A stretch of 42,495 bases of DNA from positions 1 through 42,495 of the IMG/VR virus record IMGVR_UViG_3300044618_001825; one strand, 5' to 3'. Below the pieces are notes generated by a model. The model was not told where the DNA came from and did no database searches. It worked only from the letters and a program-made list of their open reading frames with translations. Shown in pieces: positions 1-8,704 of the stretch (positions are counted from its first letter, which is position 1; the number at the start of each line of letters is the position of its first letter). The position numbers and the translations under genes are program-made. The stretch comes from a virus.

Positions 1-577
1 GTGCGGTTCCTGCTGCAGTAGCGGCTGCAGAAATTGCTTCTGATTTAGCAGTTGCTACGTTTGCTGTAGTTGCTAGAAGCGAAGTGTCAGCAATTCCGTG
101 TACGCTTGTTGTATCTGCTTCGTGAGTAGCAATTGCTGCTGAGATTGCTGCTGTAGCGGATATTTCTCTCCAGTTGCCATTTGTGCTTGCAGGGGAAGAG
201 GCAAGTACATATGTTGTTCCATTGTCTGACTGGATTGCAATATCGCCAGGTTCTGCGGTTAAAGCCAAACGTGCAGCTTGATTTGCTGCTGAAGAAACTG
301 TAACTTTTGCTAATGGGGGTAGCTGTGCTGATGGAATAAATCCTGATGAGTCTAATGACGCAACACCATTTGCAACACCTTTAGTGCTTAAAAGAATATA
401 ATCGTCTACTGTTTGTGAGAGAGCATAGCTTAGTGAATTCCAAGGGGTGCTTCCATCTCCAAATTTAAATGTATTAGTATCTGTTTCAATACCAATTTCT
501 CCTGGTGCTAGTGTTGGGTTGGCGGCAACCCATTGATCTGCTTCGCCTCTTCTTAATTGTAATCTTACTGTTGCCAT
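1..577 (-). CDS. Tail fibre protein with Mtd-like N-terminus (3' end outside window)
   Basis: The frame opens at the ATG complementary to 575-577 and runs off the left edge after about 192 codons with no stop. Residues about 5-50 carry the RRGEADQWVAANP...GEIGIETDTNTFKFGDG...WNSL pattern, typical of the N-terminal domain of major tropism determinant-like fibres, which anchors fibres to the baseplate. The visible C-terminal part turns alanine-rich (SEAISAAATAAGTA), suggesting a coiled-coil shaft. It is the last gene of the leftward tail operon. Family assignment is by motif; receptor specificity cannot be judged because the tip is missing. Confidence 0.8.
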   Translation of the reverse strand, partial: MATVRLQLRRGEADQWVAANPTLAPGEIGIETDTNTFKFGDGSTPWNSLSYALSQTVDDYILLSTKGVANGVASLDSSGFIPSAQLPPLAKVTVSSAANQAARLALTAEPGDIAIQSDNGTTYVLASSPASTNGNWREISATAAISAAIATHEADTTSVHGIADTSLLATTANVATAKSEAISAAATAAGTA

Positions 578-630
578 TTTGTTACCCCTTATATATTTTA
601 TTTATACTGCTTATTGTATCATTTATTGCT

Positions 631-996
631 TTAAGATATGACTCCAGAGTCAAAAACCATAGAAACATCGGCATCTGTAGAAGATGGAGATCCACCATCT
701 ACAAACTTGCTTGTTACTTCAGGAGTAACTCCATTTGCCTGCACTGTGTAGATTGGTTCTCCGTTATAATCAATGGCCAATCCGATGTCCATAAAGCTAA
801 TTTGTGAAGCTGGATCTGGTATATCTGAATTAAAAGCTATTGGGGTCCATGTCCCATTTAGCTGAATTTGTAGCTTATTTGTTGCTGTATCAAATCTAAG
901 GGGTGTTTCGCCTAAAACGACATTAGACCCAAATGTGGCAGTACCTGCTACATTGAGTCCGTTCTTTACTTTAAAATTCTTATTTTCTGTTGCCAT
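631..996 (-). CDS. Short tail structural protein, MATxNKNFxVKNGL family
   Basis: This 121-residue protein starts MATENKNFKVKNGLNVAG, nearly the same as the start of the 496-residue fibre encoded upstream, followed by a predicted beta segment (RFDTATNKLQIQLNGTWTPI). That opening is common in actinophage tail/baseplate appendage proteins. It looks like a stand-alone copy of the N-terminal attachment module, joined to a different short tail. A virion role is inferred from homology of its start and its position between two fibre genes. Confidence 0.7.
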   Translation of the reverse strand: MATENKNFKVKNGLNVAGTATFGSNVVLGETPLRFDTATNKLQIQLNGTWTPIAFNSDIPDPASQISFMDIGLAIDYNGEPIYTVQANGVTPEVTSKFVDGGSPSSTDADVSMVFDSGVIS

Positions 997-1065
997 TTAA
1001 GTTCACATATCCCCTAAGTGTTTTGGTGGGGTTTTTAAAAGGAACCCCATAACCTTGTTATTTAA

Positions 1066-2556
1066 TTATTTAATAAGTGTTGCTACTACGGTTACTGTTG
1101 TATTTGCATAAACAGTATTTACTTCTATTCCAATGTTTCCCGCCACATATGAGGCAGTAATTGTTCCAAGGGAACCATTTGTGCCAGTCTCAGCAAAATC
1201 AGTAATTGCTATGTTATTTGATGAGTCTGTAGTTAGTAGAATTTCTGAAATTTGTGAATGTGTTGCTGTTGCAAACTTTACCCACAATTTAGCTGTTGGA
1301 TAGTCTGACTTAGCCCATGACATTACAGAAGAGCCTGTTGCTATTGAAGCAAGAACTGCCTGGGCTGCCCGTTGTGAAACCAGGTCATTTACGTTTACTG
1401 CTGTAAACTTTGTAGTACCATTCTTTACTGCAGTAAGTGCTGATGCTGCTGTAGCCTCTGCTGCTGCCTGAGCTGCGTTAGCTTTTGTAGTAGCATCTGT
1501 TGCTGCTGCTGTAGTTGCTGCTGACTGAGCTGCATTAGCTTTTGTAGTAGCATCTGTTGCTGCTGCAGTTGTTGCTGCTGACTGAGCTGCATTAGCTTTT
1601 GTAGTAGCATCTGCTGCTGCTGTGGCTTCTGCTGCTGCTTGAGCTGCATCTGCTTCTGCTTTTGCGAATGCTGTAGTTGCAATCTGAGTTGTGTCAGTGT
1701 TTGCTGCTGCAGTAGGTGCTGTTGGCACACCAGTAAGTGCTGGTGAAGCAAGAGGAGCCTTTGTCGCCAAAGCTGATGTCATAGTTGTTGCGTAGTTTGC
1801 ATCGTCTGCAATTGCTGCTGCTAATTCATCAAGTGTGTTAAGTAAATTTGGTGCTCCTGCAACAAGGTTATCTACCGCTGTTGAAATTGCTGTATTTCGG
1901 TTTGAAACTTCTGTTGAAATTGCAGAGGTTAATGCTGAGTTTGCTGCTGTTGCTGCTGCTGAAATTGCTGCTGCCTGGGCTGCGTTAGCTTTTGTAGTAG
2001 CATCTGCTGCTGCTGTGGCCTCTGCTGCTGCCTGGGCTGCGTTAGCCTTTGTAGTAGCATCTGTTGCTGCTGCAGTCTGTGCTGCTGAAGCTGCACCGTA
2101 TGCATCATAAGTATTTGCAGTTACAGATATTGCACCTGTTGTATCATTGTATGAAAGACCAGTACCTAAAGAATTACCTATAGCATCTTGAGCTCTTTCA
2201 TCTGTGTAATATTTATTTGTTGATCCTTCTGAGATCTCGTCTGAACTATGTCCTGAAAGGCTTGATACTGTTCCAGCTTGACCGCTTACGTTACCAGTTA
2301 CATCACCAGTTACGTTACCAGTAAGGTTACCCGTAAATGTTGCAGTAATTGTTCCTGCAGCAAAATTTCCGTTGGCATCTCTTTTTACAACAGTATTAGC
2401 TGTATTGGCTGAGGTTGCTGTACCACCAATAATACTAACAATGTAGTCTTGGTCCGCTTGTGCCTTTGTTAATACATCAAAACCATTGACGGTGGCTGAA
2501 CCACCTTCAACGATAAGACCATTTTTAACTCTAAAATTCTTATTTACTGTTGCCAT
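1066..2556 (-). CDS. Long tail fibre with alanine-rich repeat shaft
   Basis: The 496-residue product begins MATVNKNFRVKNGLIVEG, then a beta-rich region with a TGNLTGNVTGDVTGNVSG repeat (about 75-95), a YYTDERAQDAIGNSL motif common in phage fibres, and a long Ala/Thr coiled-coil shaft (about 150-390) made of ATTKANAAQ-type repeats. The C-terminus (about 400-496) is not repetitive and would form the tip. Length and layout fit a trimeric fibre. The repeats are also near-identical in DNA, so this gene could change length by recombination. Start is ATG; the upstream gene ends 25 bases away. Confidence 0.8.
   Translation of the reverse strand: MATVNKNFRVKNGLIVEGGSATVNGFDVLTKAQADQDYIVSIIGGTATSANTANTVVKRDANGNFAAGTITATFTGNLTGNVTGDVTGNVSGQAGTVSSLSGHSSDEISEGSTNKYYTDERAQDAIGNSLGTGLSYNDTTGAISVTANTYDAYGAASAAQTAAATDATTKANAAQAAAEATAAADATTKANAAQAAAISAAATAANSALTSAISTEVSNRNTAISTAVDNLVAGAPNLLNTLDELAAAIADDANYATTMTSALATKAPLASPALTGVPTAPTAAANTDTTQIATTAFAKAEADAAQAAAEATAAADATTKANAAQSAATTAAATDATTKANAAQSAATTAAATDATTKANAAQAAAEATAASALTAVKNGTTKFTAVNVNDLVSQRAAQAVLASIATGSSVMSWAKSDYPTAKLWVKFATATHSQISEILLTTDSSNNIAITDFAETGTNGSLGTITASYVAGNIGIEVNTVYANTTVTVVATLIK
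1444..1660. repeat. 57-bp tandem repeats inside tail-fibre gene
   Basis: The phrase GCTGC(A/G)TTAGCTTTTGTAG recurs at 1472, 1529 and 1586, a period of exactly 57 bp, encoding a 19-residue unit ATTKANAAQSAATTAAATD on the minus strand. Diverged copies continue to about 1660 and reappear at about 1971-2075. The repeats build the coiled-coil shaft and are likely substrates for slippage or recombination. Confidence 0.85.
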
Positions 2557-2581
2557 TGATATGACTCCCTTTTACTGCTTT

Positions 2582-3145
2582 TTATGCTTTTAGTGCTGTT
2601 CTAGAATATCTTACTCTTATGGAGCCTGATATCGGCGCAACACATAGACTTATTATACCGCTATTTTCTTCAAAAGTTATATTACCCAAAACATCATTTG
2701 TATTTGAAATAACATTAGATTCGGACATGTAGACATTTGCTCCATCGTTTAGAATCAGTACTGTTGAGCTTGTAGTTAAGTTTCCAACCTGCTTATCAAT
2801 CTGAATTTTATACTCAACTGTTTTGTAAACATTTTTAGAAAACGAATCAATAGTTGTTTTGTTCTCTATACCGTTTATAGTTAAATCATTATTGCCATCT
2901 AGCCCCAAAAGTTCTGAAGCGTTTTCTGCATCAAGGTTAGCTAAGTTTGTTTCTAGCTGAGAAACCTTATAGTCTATTGAATTTACATCTGATGATCCGT
3001 TTACGCCTAGCTTGTTTTCAATTGCTTCAATTGCATCATTGACGTTGCCATGCAGAGACGCATGGCCTTCCATTGATTCAGTTGCGGCAGGATTAGTAAA
3101 GTTATCTTTTGATGTAGGATAATTAGTCGCCAATTTGGCCTCCAT
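2582..3145 (-). CDS. Tail/fibre-associated structural protein
   Basis: This 187-residue protein has an N-terminal helix-rich part (HASLHGNVNDAIEAIENKLGVNG, about 28-50, then YKVSQLETNLANLDAEN), a motif often seen in phage appendage proteins, and a beta-rich C-terminal half that ends IRVRYSRTALKA. It overlaps the end of the preceding gene (3123) by 23 bases, so the two are translationally coupled. No enzymatic motif is visible. A structural role is inferred from its place in the tail operon. Confidence 0.65.
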   Translation of the reverse strand: MEAKLATNYPTSKDNFTNPAATESMEGHASLHGNVNDAIEAIENKLGVNGSSDVNSIDYKVSQLETNLANLDAENASELLGLDGNNDLTINGIENKTTIDSFSKNVYKTVEYKIQIDKQVGNLTTSSTVLILNDGANVYMSESNVISNTNDVLGNITFEENSGIISLCVAPISGSIRVRYSRTALKA

Positions 3146-3497
3146 CCAACAATGTTAACTGCGTGTAACTTGCATTTGTATACGATGATGTTGGAGTACC
3201 ACCGTCTATGCCTATTATAGCAGGACTTGTTTCTACAACTCCTGCGTTATTGTTAATATCAGAAAAATCAATTGTTTCTTGTAAATTAACTGTATGTACA
3301 TTTCCATCATAAGAGTGAGTGTGCATATAAAATGGAGCGGGATCGGTAGAGCCAGGAGTTAAGTCAACCCACACTGCACCATTGTATATCTTAATGTTTT
3401 TGCTTGTTACATTAAAATACACATCTCCAGTTGATCCAATTATAGGATCTTCTGGAAGTGTAAGCAGATTTAATAATGACTTAAACTTTTTGGCCAT
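3123..3497 (-). CDS. Tail structural protein, MAKKFKSLLNLL type
   Basis: The 124-residue product has the short pattern LPEDPIIGSTGDVYFNVTSKNIKIYNGAVWVDL (about 14-46), the same G-x-(I/V)-Y-(Y/F)-(D/N) block and NG-x-W motif found in the 431-residue fibre next door. This block is usually an attachment module. A histidine-containing stretch (FYMHTHSYDGNVHTVNL, about 56-72) follows. The reading frame overlaps the next gene. It is probably a small virion appendage protein. Confidence 0.65.
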   Translation of the reverse strand: MAKKFKSLLNLLTLPEDPIIGSTGDVYFNVTSKNIKIYNGAVWVDLTPGSTDPAPFYMHTHSYDGNVHTVNLQETIDFSDINNNAGVVETSPAIIGIDGGTPTSSYTNASYTQLTLLDGGQIGD

Positions 3498-3506
3498 TTG
3501 AAATCC

Positions 3507-4802
3507 TTATCCTATTACAACTACTCTATATTCTCCAATTGCTGGTGCAACTGCAAATCTAATAGTTACAACTGAATCTGATGTATGCTCAATATCTGCC
3601 TCAATTTGTGCATATGGAGAAGCAACTTCATATATAGCAGTCACAACATCTTTTGTTCCTAAATTGTGAGTTACTGTATAAGATGTTGCTGAAGTATTAA
3701 GAGTTGTCTTATACTTTCTTGTTATCTCATGATAATTTGTTCCATCATTAGTTAGTGTCCACTGATCTGATGTTTCATTCCACAATATTTCTGCATCTGC
3801 AGATGTTCCTCGTTCTACACGGATTCCAGCATCTACTGTTGGTGCTCCTGCAAAATCGGTATTTAGGTTAATCTTATTGTCAACAATATTTACCTGAGTA
3901 GTATTTACTGAGTTAATTGTTCCAGTTACATTCAAATTACCGCCAACTGTTAAATTATTAGTAATTGTTACGTCATCTGGCAATCCAATTGTTACGGCTG
4001 CTGACTCTCCGCTATTTGGAGAAACAGTAACTTCATTGGCTGTGCCAACAATTGTTGCTACATAATCTCCAGTTGTATCTGTTCCAAGGGCAATTGAGTT
4101 TGGCTCAATTGTGGTTGATATTGTTACGTCTCCCAAATTGGTCATTGTTGCAGAACCAGTTACATCTCCTGAAAGTGTAATTACTGGATCTTTATTGAGA
4201 GATACTGCTCCTGCTGTAACTGTAAAATCTGTTGAATTAAATGAAGCAACACCCTTATTTGTATAAGTTGCATCTTCTGCAGATACCGTAATTGTGTTAT
4301 TTGTTACCGCTACATCAATTCCTTCTCCGCCAGATACTGTAAGAGTGTCTGTAAGAAGATCGACTGTGTCTGTTCCAGTGTCTCCAGCAACTGAAAGATT
4401 AGTTGCTACGCTAACTGTTCCTGCTGCAGTTAAACGACCTTGAGCGTCAACTGTAAATGTAGGAATTGCTGTTGTTGATCCATATGAACCAGCAGTTACA
4501 GCGGTATCGTCTAAATCAATTGTTGTTGTTCCAGCTGGGTCTCCGTATGTTGCTGTTAAGCCAACTCCGCCAACAATAGATGAACCGATTACATCTTGTA
4601 TAACTTCTGTAGAGCCAGACATTGGCATCCATGGACCATTAGGTGATGATAGTCCATTATAGTAATACATTGTGTTATTTGATGTATCGTAGTAAATCTG
4701 TCCAACTACTGGATTTGAAGGTGCTGAACCTAAGTTTTGGATTCTAGCATTGAGCAACTCATTCTTGTTGAGATCAACGCTAACTAAAAATTTTCTTGCC
4801 AT
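3507..4802 (-). CDS. Tail fibre protein, beta-repeat type
   Basis: The 431-residue product starts [24 protein letters not shown], then has the [17 protein letters not shown] attachment block (about 34-50) and a long beta-rich shaft with [26 protein letters not shown]-type repeats and [13 protein letters not shown] segments common in phage fibres. The C-terminal 70 residues ([19 protein letters not shown]...) resemble the C-terminus of the 146-residue neighbour (YSVVISHGLGYQPNVTVK...), suggesting a shared tip domain. A strong AAGGAG site precedes the ATG. Confidence 0.8.
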   Translation of the reverse strand: MARKFLVSVDLNKNELLNARIQNLGSAPSNPVVGQIYYDTSNNTMYYYNGLSSPNGPWMPMSGSTEVIQDVIGSSIVGGVGLTATYGDPAGTTTIDLDDTAVTAGSYGSTTAIPTFTVDAQGRLTAAGTVSVATNLSVAGDTGTDTVDLLTDTLTVSGGEGIDVAVTNNTITVSAEDATYTNKGVASFNSTDFTVTAGAVSLNKDPVITLSGDVTGSATMTNLGDVTISTTIEPNSIALGTDTTGDYVATIVGTANEVTVSPNSGESAAVTIGLPDDVTITNNLTVGGNLNVTGTINSVNTTQVNIVDNKINLNTDFAGAPTVDAGIRVERGTSADAEILWNETSDQWTLTNDGTNYHEITRKYKTTLNTSATSYTVTHNLGTKDVVTAIYEVASPYAQIEADIEHTSDSVVTIRFAVAPAIGEYRVVVIG

Positions 4803-4813
4803 TTGCTATCTCC

Positions 4814-5254
4814 TTATGACAGGTATGCTGTCCCTGAAAATGGTTGAGCCATTGTCAGTGTTATTTGGTTATTACTATTGTAATCTATTCCAGTTTCTAA
4901 AATATCTCCTGCGCTTGATTTAACTGTAACGTTTGGTTGATACCCAAGCCCATGGCTAATAACAACAGAATACACACCTAGGGTTGGCCCAGTGACCTGA
5001 GCGAGCTCCCAAGAATAAGCTAATGTATTATTTGTTAAAAATATTTTAGTAGATCCTGACCATGTTAAATCAGAAACTTTTGGTCCGTGAAAAGCAGAAG
5101 ATACCGTGTCGTAATAAAAATCTCCAGTAAGTCCTAAATTTGCTGCAGGATCTCCAGATCCATTTAGAATAGTTCTTCCTCTTGGGCCTTGTGGTCCAGG
5201 TGAAGAAATTATGACTTTGTTTATTTGTTCTTTAACAACTACGGATTCTACCAT
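4814..5254 (-). CDS. Short collagen-motif tail protein
   Basis: This 146-residue protein has a short collagen-like GPQGPRG stretch near residues 20-26, then TGDFYYDTVSSAFHGPK, and a C-terminal beta domain with the (V/I)SHGLGY pattern also present at the end of the 431-residue fibre. Such collagen-bearing small proteins usually sit in tail fibres. Its start overlaps the stop of the preceding gene (TAATG), so it is co-translated. The function is inferred from motifs and position. Confidence 0.7.
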   Translation of the reverse strand: MVESVVVKEQINKVIISSPGPQGPRGRTILNGSGDPAANLGLTGDFYYDTVSSAFHGPKVSDLTWSGSTKIFLTNNTLAYSWELAQVTGPTLGVYSVVISHGLGYQPNVTVKSSAGDILETGIDYNSNNQITLTMAQPFSGTAYLS

Positions 5255-5601
5255 TATATGGTCACCGACCTATTTAGGGTTATAAACCCTTCAAGGAGTT
5301 TTATTTTATTCGCATTAGAATCTACGACCATGATGTCATATACAGACTTTGGGTAAAAGAGTTTATTTGTTTGAGTTGGTGTAAGTGTTACAGTTACTTT
5401 TCCAAGTGGGCCGTTTATTACTATACCGCCGCTTGGAGATGTTAAAGTTACTGCTAGCTTTGTTCCACCTTTTACATCACGAACCTGCATTTTTGCAGAT
5501 GCGCCAGTGAGATCAATCGCATTACCATTGTCGTCTTTATATTCTACTACAAAGCTAAATGTTGCATTCTGATCTACTTCGAAATTCTTTTGTCCTGCCA
5601 T
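5254..5601 (-). CDS. Baseplate/tail protein, BppU-N-like beta domain
   Basis: The 115-residue product (MAGQKNFEVDQNATFSFVVEYKDDNGNAIDLTGASAKMQVRD...) has the layout of the beta-sandwich domain found at the N-terminus of baseplate upper proteins: an early polar strand, D-x-(D/N)G-x-x-(I/V)DLTG, then A-(K/R)MQ(V/I)R. It is the first gene of the leftward tail operon after a strong hairpin and has an AGGAGA ribosome site. It likely connects fibres to the baseplate. Recognition is by pattern only. Confidence 0.65.
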   Translation of the reverse strand: MAGQKNFEVDQNATFSFVVEYKDDNGNAIDLTGASAKMQVRDVKGGTKLAVTLTSPSGGIVINGPLGKVTVTLTPTQTNKLFYPKSVYDIMVVDSNANKIKLLEGFITLNRSVTI

Positions 5602-5623
5602 TTGCCATAGTCTCCTAAATAGG

Positions 5624-5657
5624 AATACTCCTGTACTAATTTTAGCACAGGAGTATT
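5624..5657 (-). terminator. Perfect 11-bp hairpin between holin-like gene and tail operon
   Basis: AATACTCCTGT (5624-5634) pairs perfectly with ACAGGAGTATT (5647-5657) around a 12-base loop. It lies directly after the holin-like gene and before the ribosome site of the next gene. The U-run is weak, so partial termination or message stabilisation is as likely as full termination. Confidence 0.6.
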
Positions 5658-5672
5658 TCTAATCGACTATAT

Positions 5673-5906
5673 TTACTTGTTTGTGAAACCGAACGATGGT
5701 TCGTTTGGATTAAGTGCTTTCAAAATTACGGGTGCTGTGGCAGCAAATCCGCCCAATAGTAGGTCTCTTGGACTAGTGTTGCCAGTCATATATAGGGCAA
5801 TTGCTGCTCCTAAAAAATGACGTCCATAACTTGCTAGTGCTGCTAGAATTTTCTCTTGCATTGTAACCTTTCCATCTCCATTAAGATCTTCTTTAGCTTT
5901 TGCCAT
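5673..5906 (-). CDS. Holin-like small membrane protein with EF-hand-like loop
   Basis: The 77-residue protein begins with a DLNGDGKVTMQEK calcium-loop-like segment (about 7-19), followed by two hydrophobic stretches (HFLGAAIALYMTG and LLLGGFAATAPVILKAL) separated by TSPRD, and ends ALNPNEPSFGFTNK. Two-helix proteins ending in an NP-x-(D/E)-x-(S/A)FG tail are typical of actinophage holin-type genes. It has a very strong AAGGAGGATC site. Separation from the lysozyme gene by the reductase gene is somewhat unusual, so holin activity is an inference. Confidence 0.5.
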   Translation of the reverse strand: MAKAKEDLNGDGKVTMQEKILAALASYGRHFLGAAIALYMTGNTSPRDLLLGGFAATAPVILKALNPNEPSFGFTNK

Positions 5907-5946
5907 TTTTGATCCTCCTTATTTCTAGGCGGGTAGCCTAGGAATT

Positions 5947-5962
5947 TTGGGCTTTAGCCCAA
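5947..5962 (-). terminator. Small hairpin after the reductase gene
   Basis: TTGGGC-TTTA-GCCCAA forms a 6-bp stem just downstream of the stop codon of the ribonucleotide reductase gene and before the ribosome site of the holin-like gene. No long U-run follows, so it may be a weak terminator or a processing site. Confidence 0.4.
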
Positions 5963-5978
5963 TTCTATTATTGTACCA

Positions 5979-7913
5979 CTATGCGCTAATATCTACCAAT
6001 TCACAATTGCCGTCAGAGCTGCAAGCAAGAGTAGCATTTGTTGAAGTTCCATCTTCTGTTTCATAAAAAGATAGATCTTCCCAGCGAATTTCCTTTGGCA
6101 TCTTTGCAACAAGGGCCTCGTACTCCTCCTTGCTTACTTCTTGATAAGGAGCTTGCTTATAAGAGTGATCTGAATGTGGTAGAAATGAAATTCCAGACAC
6201 TTCATCAAAATGCTTGTACACCCAGGCGCCAACTTCCATCCACTCATCTTCTTTTACAGAAACTGTAATAGATGGCTTATGCTCACACCATGCACGTTGG
6301 TAAACCAACCAAATATTAAGGTGCTCAATAGCTGTCAAATCATTTCTAACAATTGCACCTTCTGGTGCCTTTACTGGAAAAGAAAAAACATAAGTTTCAT
6401 TTGGCTTCATTACATCATCTTCTACTGGAATTCCAACTTCTTTAAGAAATACAGAAATAGGATCCCCCTTAGAACCACGAACAGTTCTAATGTAGTATGG
6501 AGAGTGCCACGCATGCATGCCAGAAGACACTCCAACTAATTGGGAAACAGTTCCAGATGGCTTTACACATGTAATAGCTGCAGACTCGGGAATTCCAATT
6601 TTTCCTGCTTCTTTTTTATTTGCTTCTCTTGCTGATTCACGAAGATTCATTAAAAAGGCTTCGAGGGAAACCAGATCTTCTTTTCCTGACATAAACTTAT
6701 TTCCAAATTGTCCTGTTAAAGATACTCCCAGCAAGCGTTCTTCTTCTGTATTATCTTTCCAGATTTTTCTAAGATATTTAAAATCAGTAAGCGTAGATTG
6801 CCATGTGCCAAGGATTGTAGCTAGCTCTACCTTGCGTTCAATATCTTTCTTTGTATCACCTTCACGTAATACGACTTCTGAAAGATTGCAAAACTGATAA
6901 GGACGTAAAATAATTTCTGAACACGGGTTAGTGCCATAGTGTATATCTGGATCTCTTCTTCCATATTTGGCTGCTTGGGTTTGAGCTGCGGCCACATTGT
7001 ATATCCCTCGTTCTCCCGACTTTGAGTCATATAGAGATTTCCATTCTGCAATAAATTGCTCCATATCTGGCTTGCGTGAGTATGCAACAGAATTATTAGA
7101 CAACGCTCTCTGAGGGCTTTGCTCCCACCAGTTTCCTGATTTAGCCTGTGCCATTTCAATATCATTAATGTTAGAAAGAGAAATCATTGCTGAGCGACGA
7201 ACTCCTCCTACAACAACTACTTCACCAATCTTGCACATAATATCATGGCATTCAATTGGCTTAAGAGTTCTTCCTGCGGCATTTTTAAATTTTGCAATTG
7301 TAAAATCAAACAAGTTAACCAATGGCTGCGGGCCAGATGATCTTCCGCCCATTGTCTTAAGTCTTGCGCCTGCAGGACGAACCCTAGAAACATCTATTGC
7401 TGGAATCTGACCCGACCAAAGAAGGGCTAGCAACTCACGATATGCTTTTGCCCACCCTTGCTTTGAATCTTCTACAGTAATAACTGTAGTTGATTTCTCT
7501 AAAGATTCTGGGACGGCAGGAAGTTTATTAATGTACTTGTATTCAACAGAAAACCCTACACCCGTTCCACACATAAGGATATACATTGTTTCATCAAATG
7601 AACGTGGTGAGTCAACTGGCAAAAAAGCACAATTGTATCCTGCAACATTATCTCGTTCTAGTGCTGCTCCTGAAGTCATTACGGAGCGCATTGAGGGCAT
7701 GACATTTCTTTTGAATACACCGTCTTTTAATTCCGCTACAAGCTTTTCAGTTGGAATATAATTGTGGTTTTGCTTTAGGTGATTCAGCATATAGTCAAAA
7801 TATCTATCTACTGTTTCACCCCACGTTTCACGACGGTTCTCTTCTGGAATCCATCTAGCGTAACGCGATAACGCAATAAAATTTTCGTAAGGGTTTGCAA
7901 TAGTATTTGACAT
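5979..7913 (-). CDS. nrdJ: Class II (adenosylcobalamin-dependent) ribonucleotide reductase
   Basis: The 644-residue enzyme would reduce ribonucleotides to deoxyribonucleotides for phage DNA synthesis, without oxygen and with coenzyme B12. Visible signatures are GYNC (C95), CGTGVGFSVE (about 115-124), the catalytic NPCSEI loop with C331 and E333, a further QFCNL cysteine (C342), PSGT followed by HAWHSPYYIRTVRG, and two C-terminal shuttle cysteines (C631 and C637). Length is slightly below the monomeric B12-dependent triphosphate reductases (about 740), and no separate small subunit is nearby. It lies alone between the holin-like gene and a divergent promoter region. No cobalamin riboswitch is visible upstream. 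The host would have to provide B12. Confidence 0.93.
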   Translation of the reverse strand: MSNTIANPYENFIALSRYARWIPEENRRETWGETVDRYFDYMLNHLKQNHNYIPTEKLVAELKDGVFKRNVMPSMRSVMTSGAALERDNVAGYNCAFLPVDSPRSFDETMYILMCGTGVGFSVEYKYINKLPAVPESLEKSTTVITVEDSKQGWAKAYRELLALLWSGQIPAIDVSRVRPAGARLKTMGGRSSGPQPLVNLFDFTIAKFKNAAGRTLKPIECHDIMCKIGEVVVVGGVRRSAMISLSNINDIEMAQAKSGNWWEQSPQRALSNNSVAYSRKPDMEQFIAEWKSLYDSKSGERGIYNVAAAQTQAAKYGRRDPDIHYGTNPCSEIILRPYQFCNLSEVVLREGDTKKDIERKVELATILGTWQSTLTDFKYLRKIWKDNTEEERLLGVSLTGQFGNKFMSGKEDLVSLEAFLMNLRESAREANKKEAGKIGIPESAAITCVKPSGTVSQLVGVSSGMHAWHSPYYIRTVRGSKGDPISVFLKEVGIPVEDDVMKPNETYVFSFPVKAPEGAIVRNDLTAIEHLNIWLVYQRAWCEHKPSITVSVKEDEWMEVGAWVYKHFDEVSGISFLPHSDHSYKQAPYQEVSKEEYEALVAKMPKEIRWEDLSFYETEDGTSTNATLACSSDGNCELVDISA

Positions 7914-8050
7914 TTATAGTACCTGTTTCTCCGCCTAGCGGTCTAATTTAATTTAAGTAGAGTCCTATTCTACCAAACTTTTTTACGCATGGGAAGAGCA
8001 TTAAATTAAAAGTAAAGAAAACAGCTTTATTATTAGTTAACTAAAACAAA

Positions 8051-8063
8051 TATAACATGAACT
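8051..8063. promoter_or_regulatory. 13-bp motif shared with the 28.85-kb promoter
   Basis: TATAACATGAACT here is identical to 28851-28863, where it lies in the spacer of a canonical minus-strand promoter. Here it sits in the divergent region between nrdJ and the lysozyme operon, next to TATATT on the minus strand, and could be part of an nrdJ promoter or a shared operator. Confidence 0.35.
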
Positions 8064-8068
8064 CTAGG

Positions 8069-8098
8069 TTGACAGATTAAACTTTTTAATGGTATTCT
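8069..8098 (+). promoter_or_regulatory. Canonical promoter for the lysozyme operon
   Basis: TTGACA (8069-8074), an 18-bp spacer and TATTCT (8093-8098) precede the lysozyme-like gene by about 30 bases. A GGAGG ribosome site follows at 8118-8122. Confidence 0.65.
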
Positions 8099-8131
8099 TA
8101 TAGTTCGTTATCTCTATTGGAGGAAATGCCT

Positions 8132-8692
8132 ATGGAGAATATAAAAGAAAAACTTAGCGATGTTTTACATCACTATGTTGCAATAGCAGTAGCTGTATTG
8201 TTTTTATTTACTGGTCAACCAGAAATGATTCAATCAGCATCTGCACTGGTTGTAAAACCAGATGTAAAAACCGAAGCACAACTTGACAAGGAAACGCTGA
8301 AGCAATTCAGTAATACTGTGTGGAAACCATCTGAGTCTTTAACAGATAAAGAATTGGTTGAACTTCTCAAAGCTGTAGGCTTTGAGGGTAGCGCCCTTAA
8401 AATGGCGTGGGCCGTAGCTAAAAAGGAGTCTAATGGACGCCCAATGGCTTATAACGGCAACATAAAAACTGGAGACAGCTCTTATGGAATTTTTCAGATT
8501 AACATGTTGGGAAACCTAGGTGATAATCGTAAAGAAAAGTTCAAACTGGACAGTAACTATTCGTTATTTGATCCAGCAATCAACGCAGAGATAACGTATT
8601 ATATGACCAATGGCGGTCAAGATTGGTCGTCATGGAAAGGTTTAACTCCTCGAACAAAAGAGTGGCTAAACAAATTTCCATCTAGAAGTTAG
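8132..8692 (+). CDS. Membrane-anchored or exported lysozyme/transglycosylase-like protein
   Basis: The 186-residue protein has a hydrophobic N-terminal segment (about 16-30, AIAVAVLFLFTG) that acts as signal or anchor, a linker, and a lysozyme-fold domain with the catalytic-type glutamate in AKKESNG and the SYGIFQIN signature seen in soluble lytic transglycosylases. It would cut peptidoglycan for lysis or entry. The ATG at 8132 was chosen because GGAGG lies 8-9 bases upstream; an in-frame TTG at 8117 overlaps that site. It is the first gene of a rightward operon after a canonical promoter. An endolysin role is likely but not proven. Confidence 0.75.
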   Translation: MENIKEKLSDVLHHYVAIAVAVLFLFTGQPEMIQSASALVVKPDVKTEAQLDKETLKQFSNTVWKPSESLTDKELVELLKAVGFEGSALKMAWAVAKKESNGRPMAYNGNIKTGDSSYGIFQINMLGNLGDNRKEKFKLDSNYSLFDPAINAEITYYMTNGGQDWSSWKGLTPRTKEWLNKFPSRS

Positions 8693-8704
8693 AAAGGATT
8701 TACT

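Noticed and set aside
1018-1048. Terminator between the 496- and 121-residue fibre genes
   Set aside because: TGGGGTT/AACCCCA can pair over a short loop, but no U-run follows on the minus strand and the operon continues.
1425-2110. Long alternative frames (Gln/Leu- or Ala-rich) on both strands in the fibre repeats
   Set aside because: They arise from the GCTGCT repeats read in other frames; no ribosome sites, and the minus-strand fibre gene explains the sequence.
6038-7761. Several plus-strand frames inside the reductase gene
   Set aside because: Composition is that of antisense frames; the NrdJ signatures fix the minus strand.
7914-8060. Cobalamin riboswitch upstream of nrdJ
   Set aside because: The leader is short and AT-rich and no B12-box-like GCCACTG sequence or long-range fold is visible.
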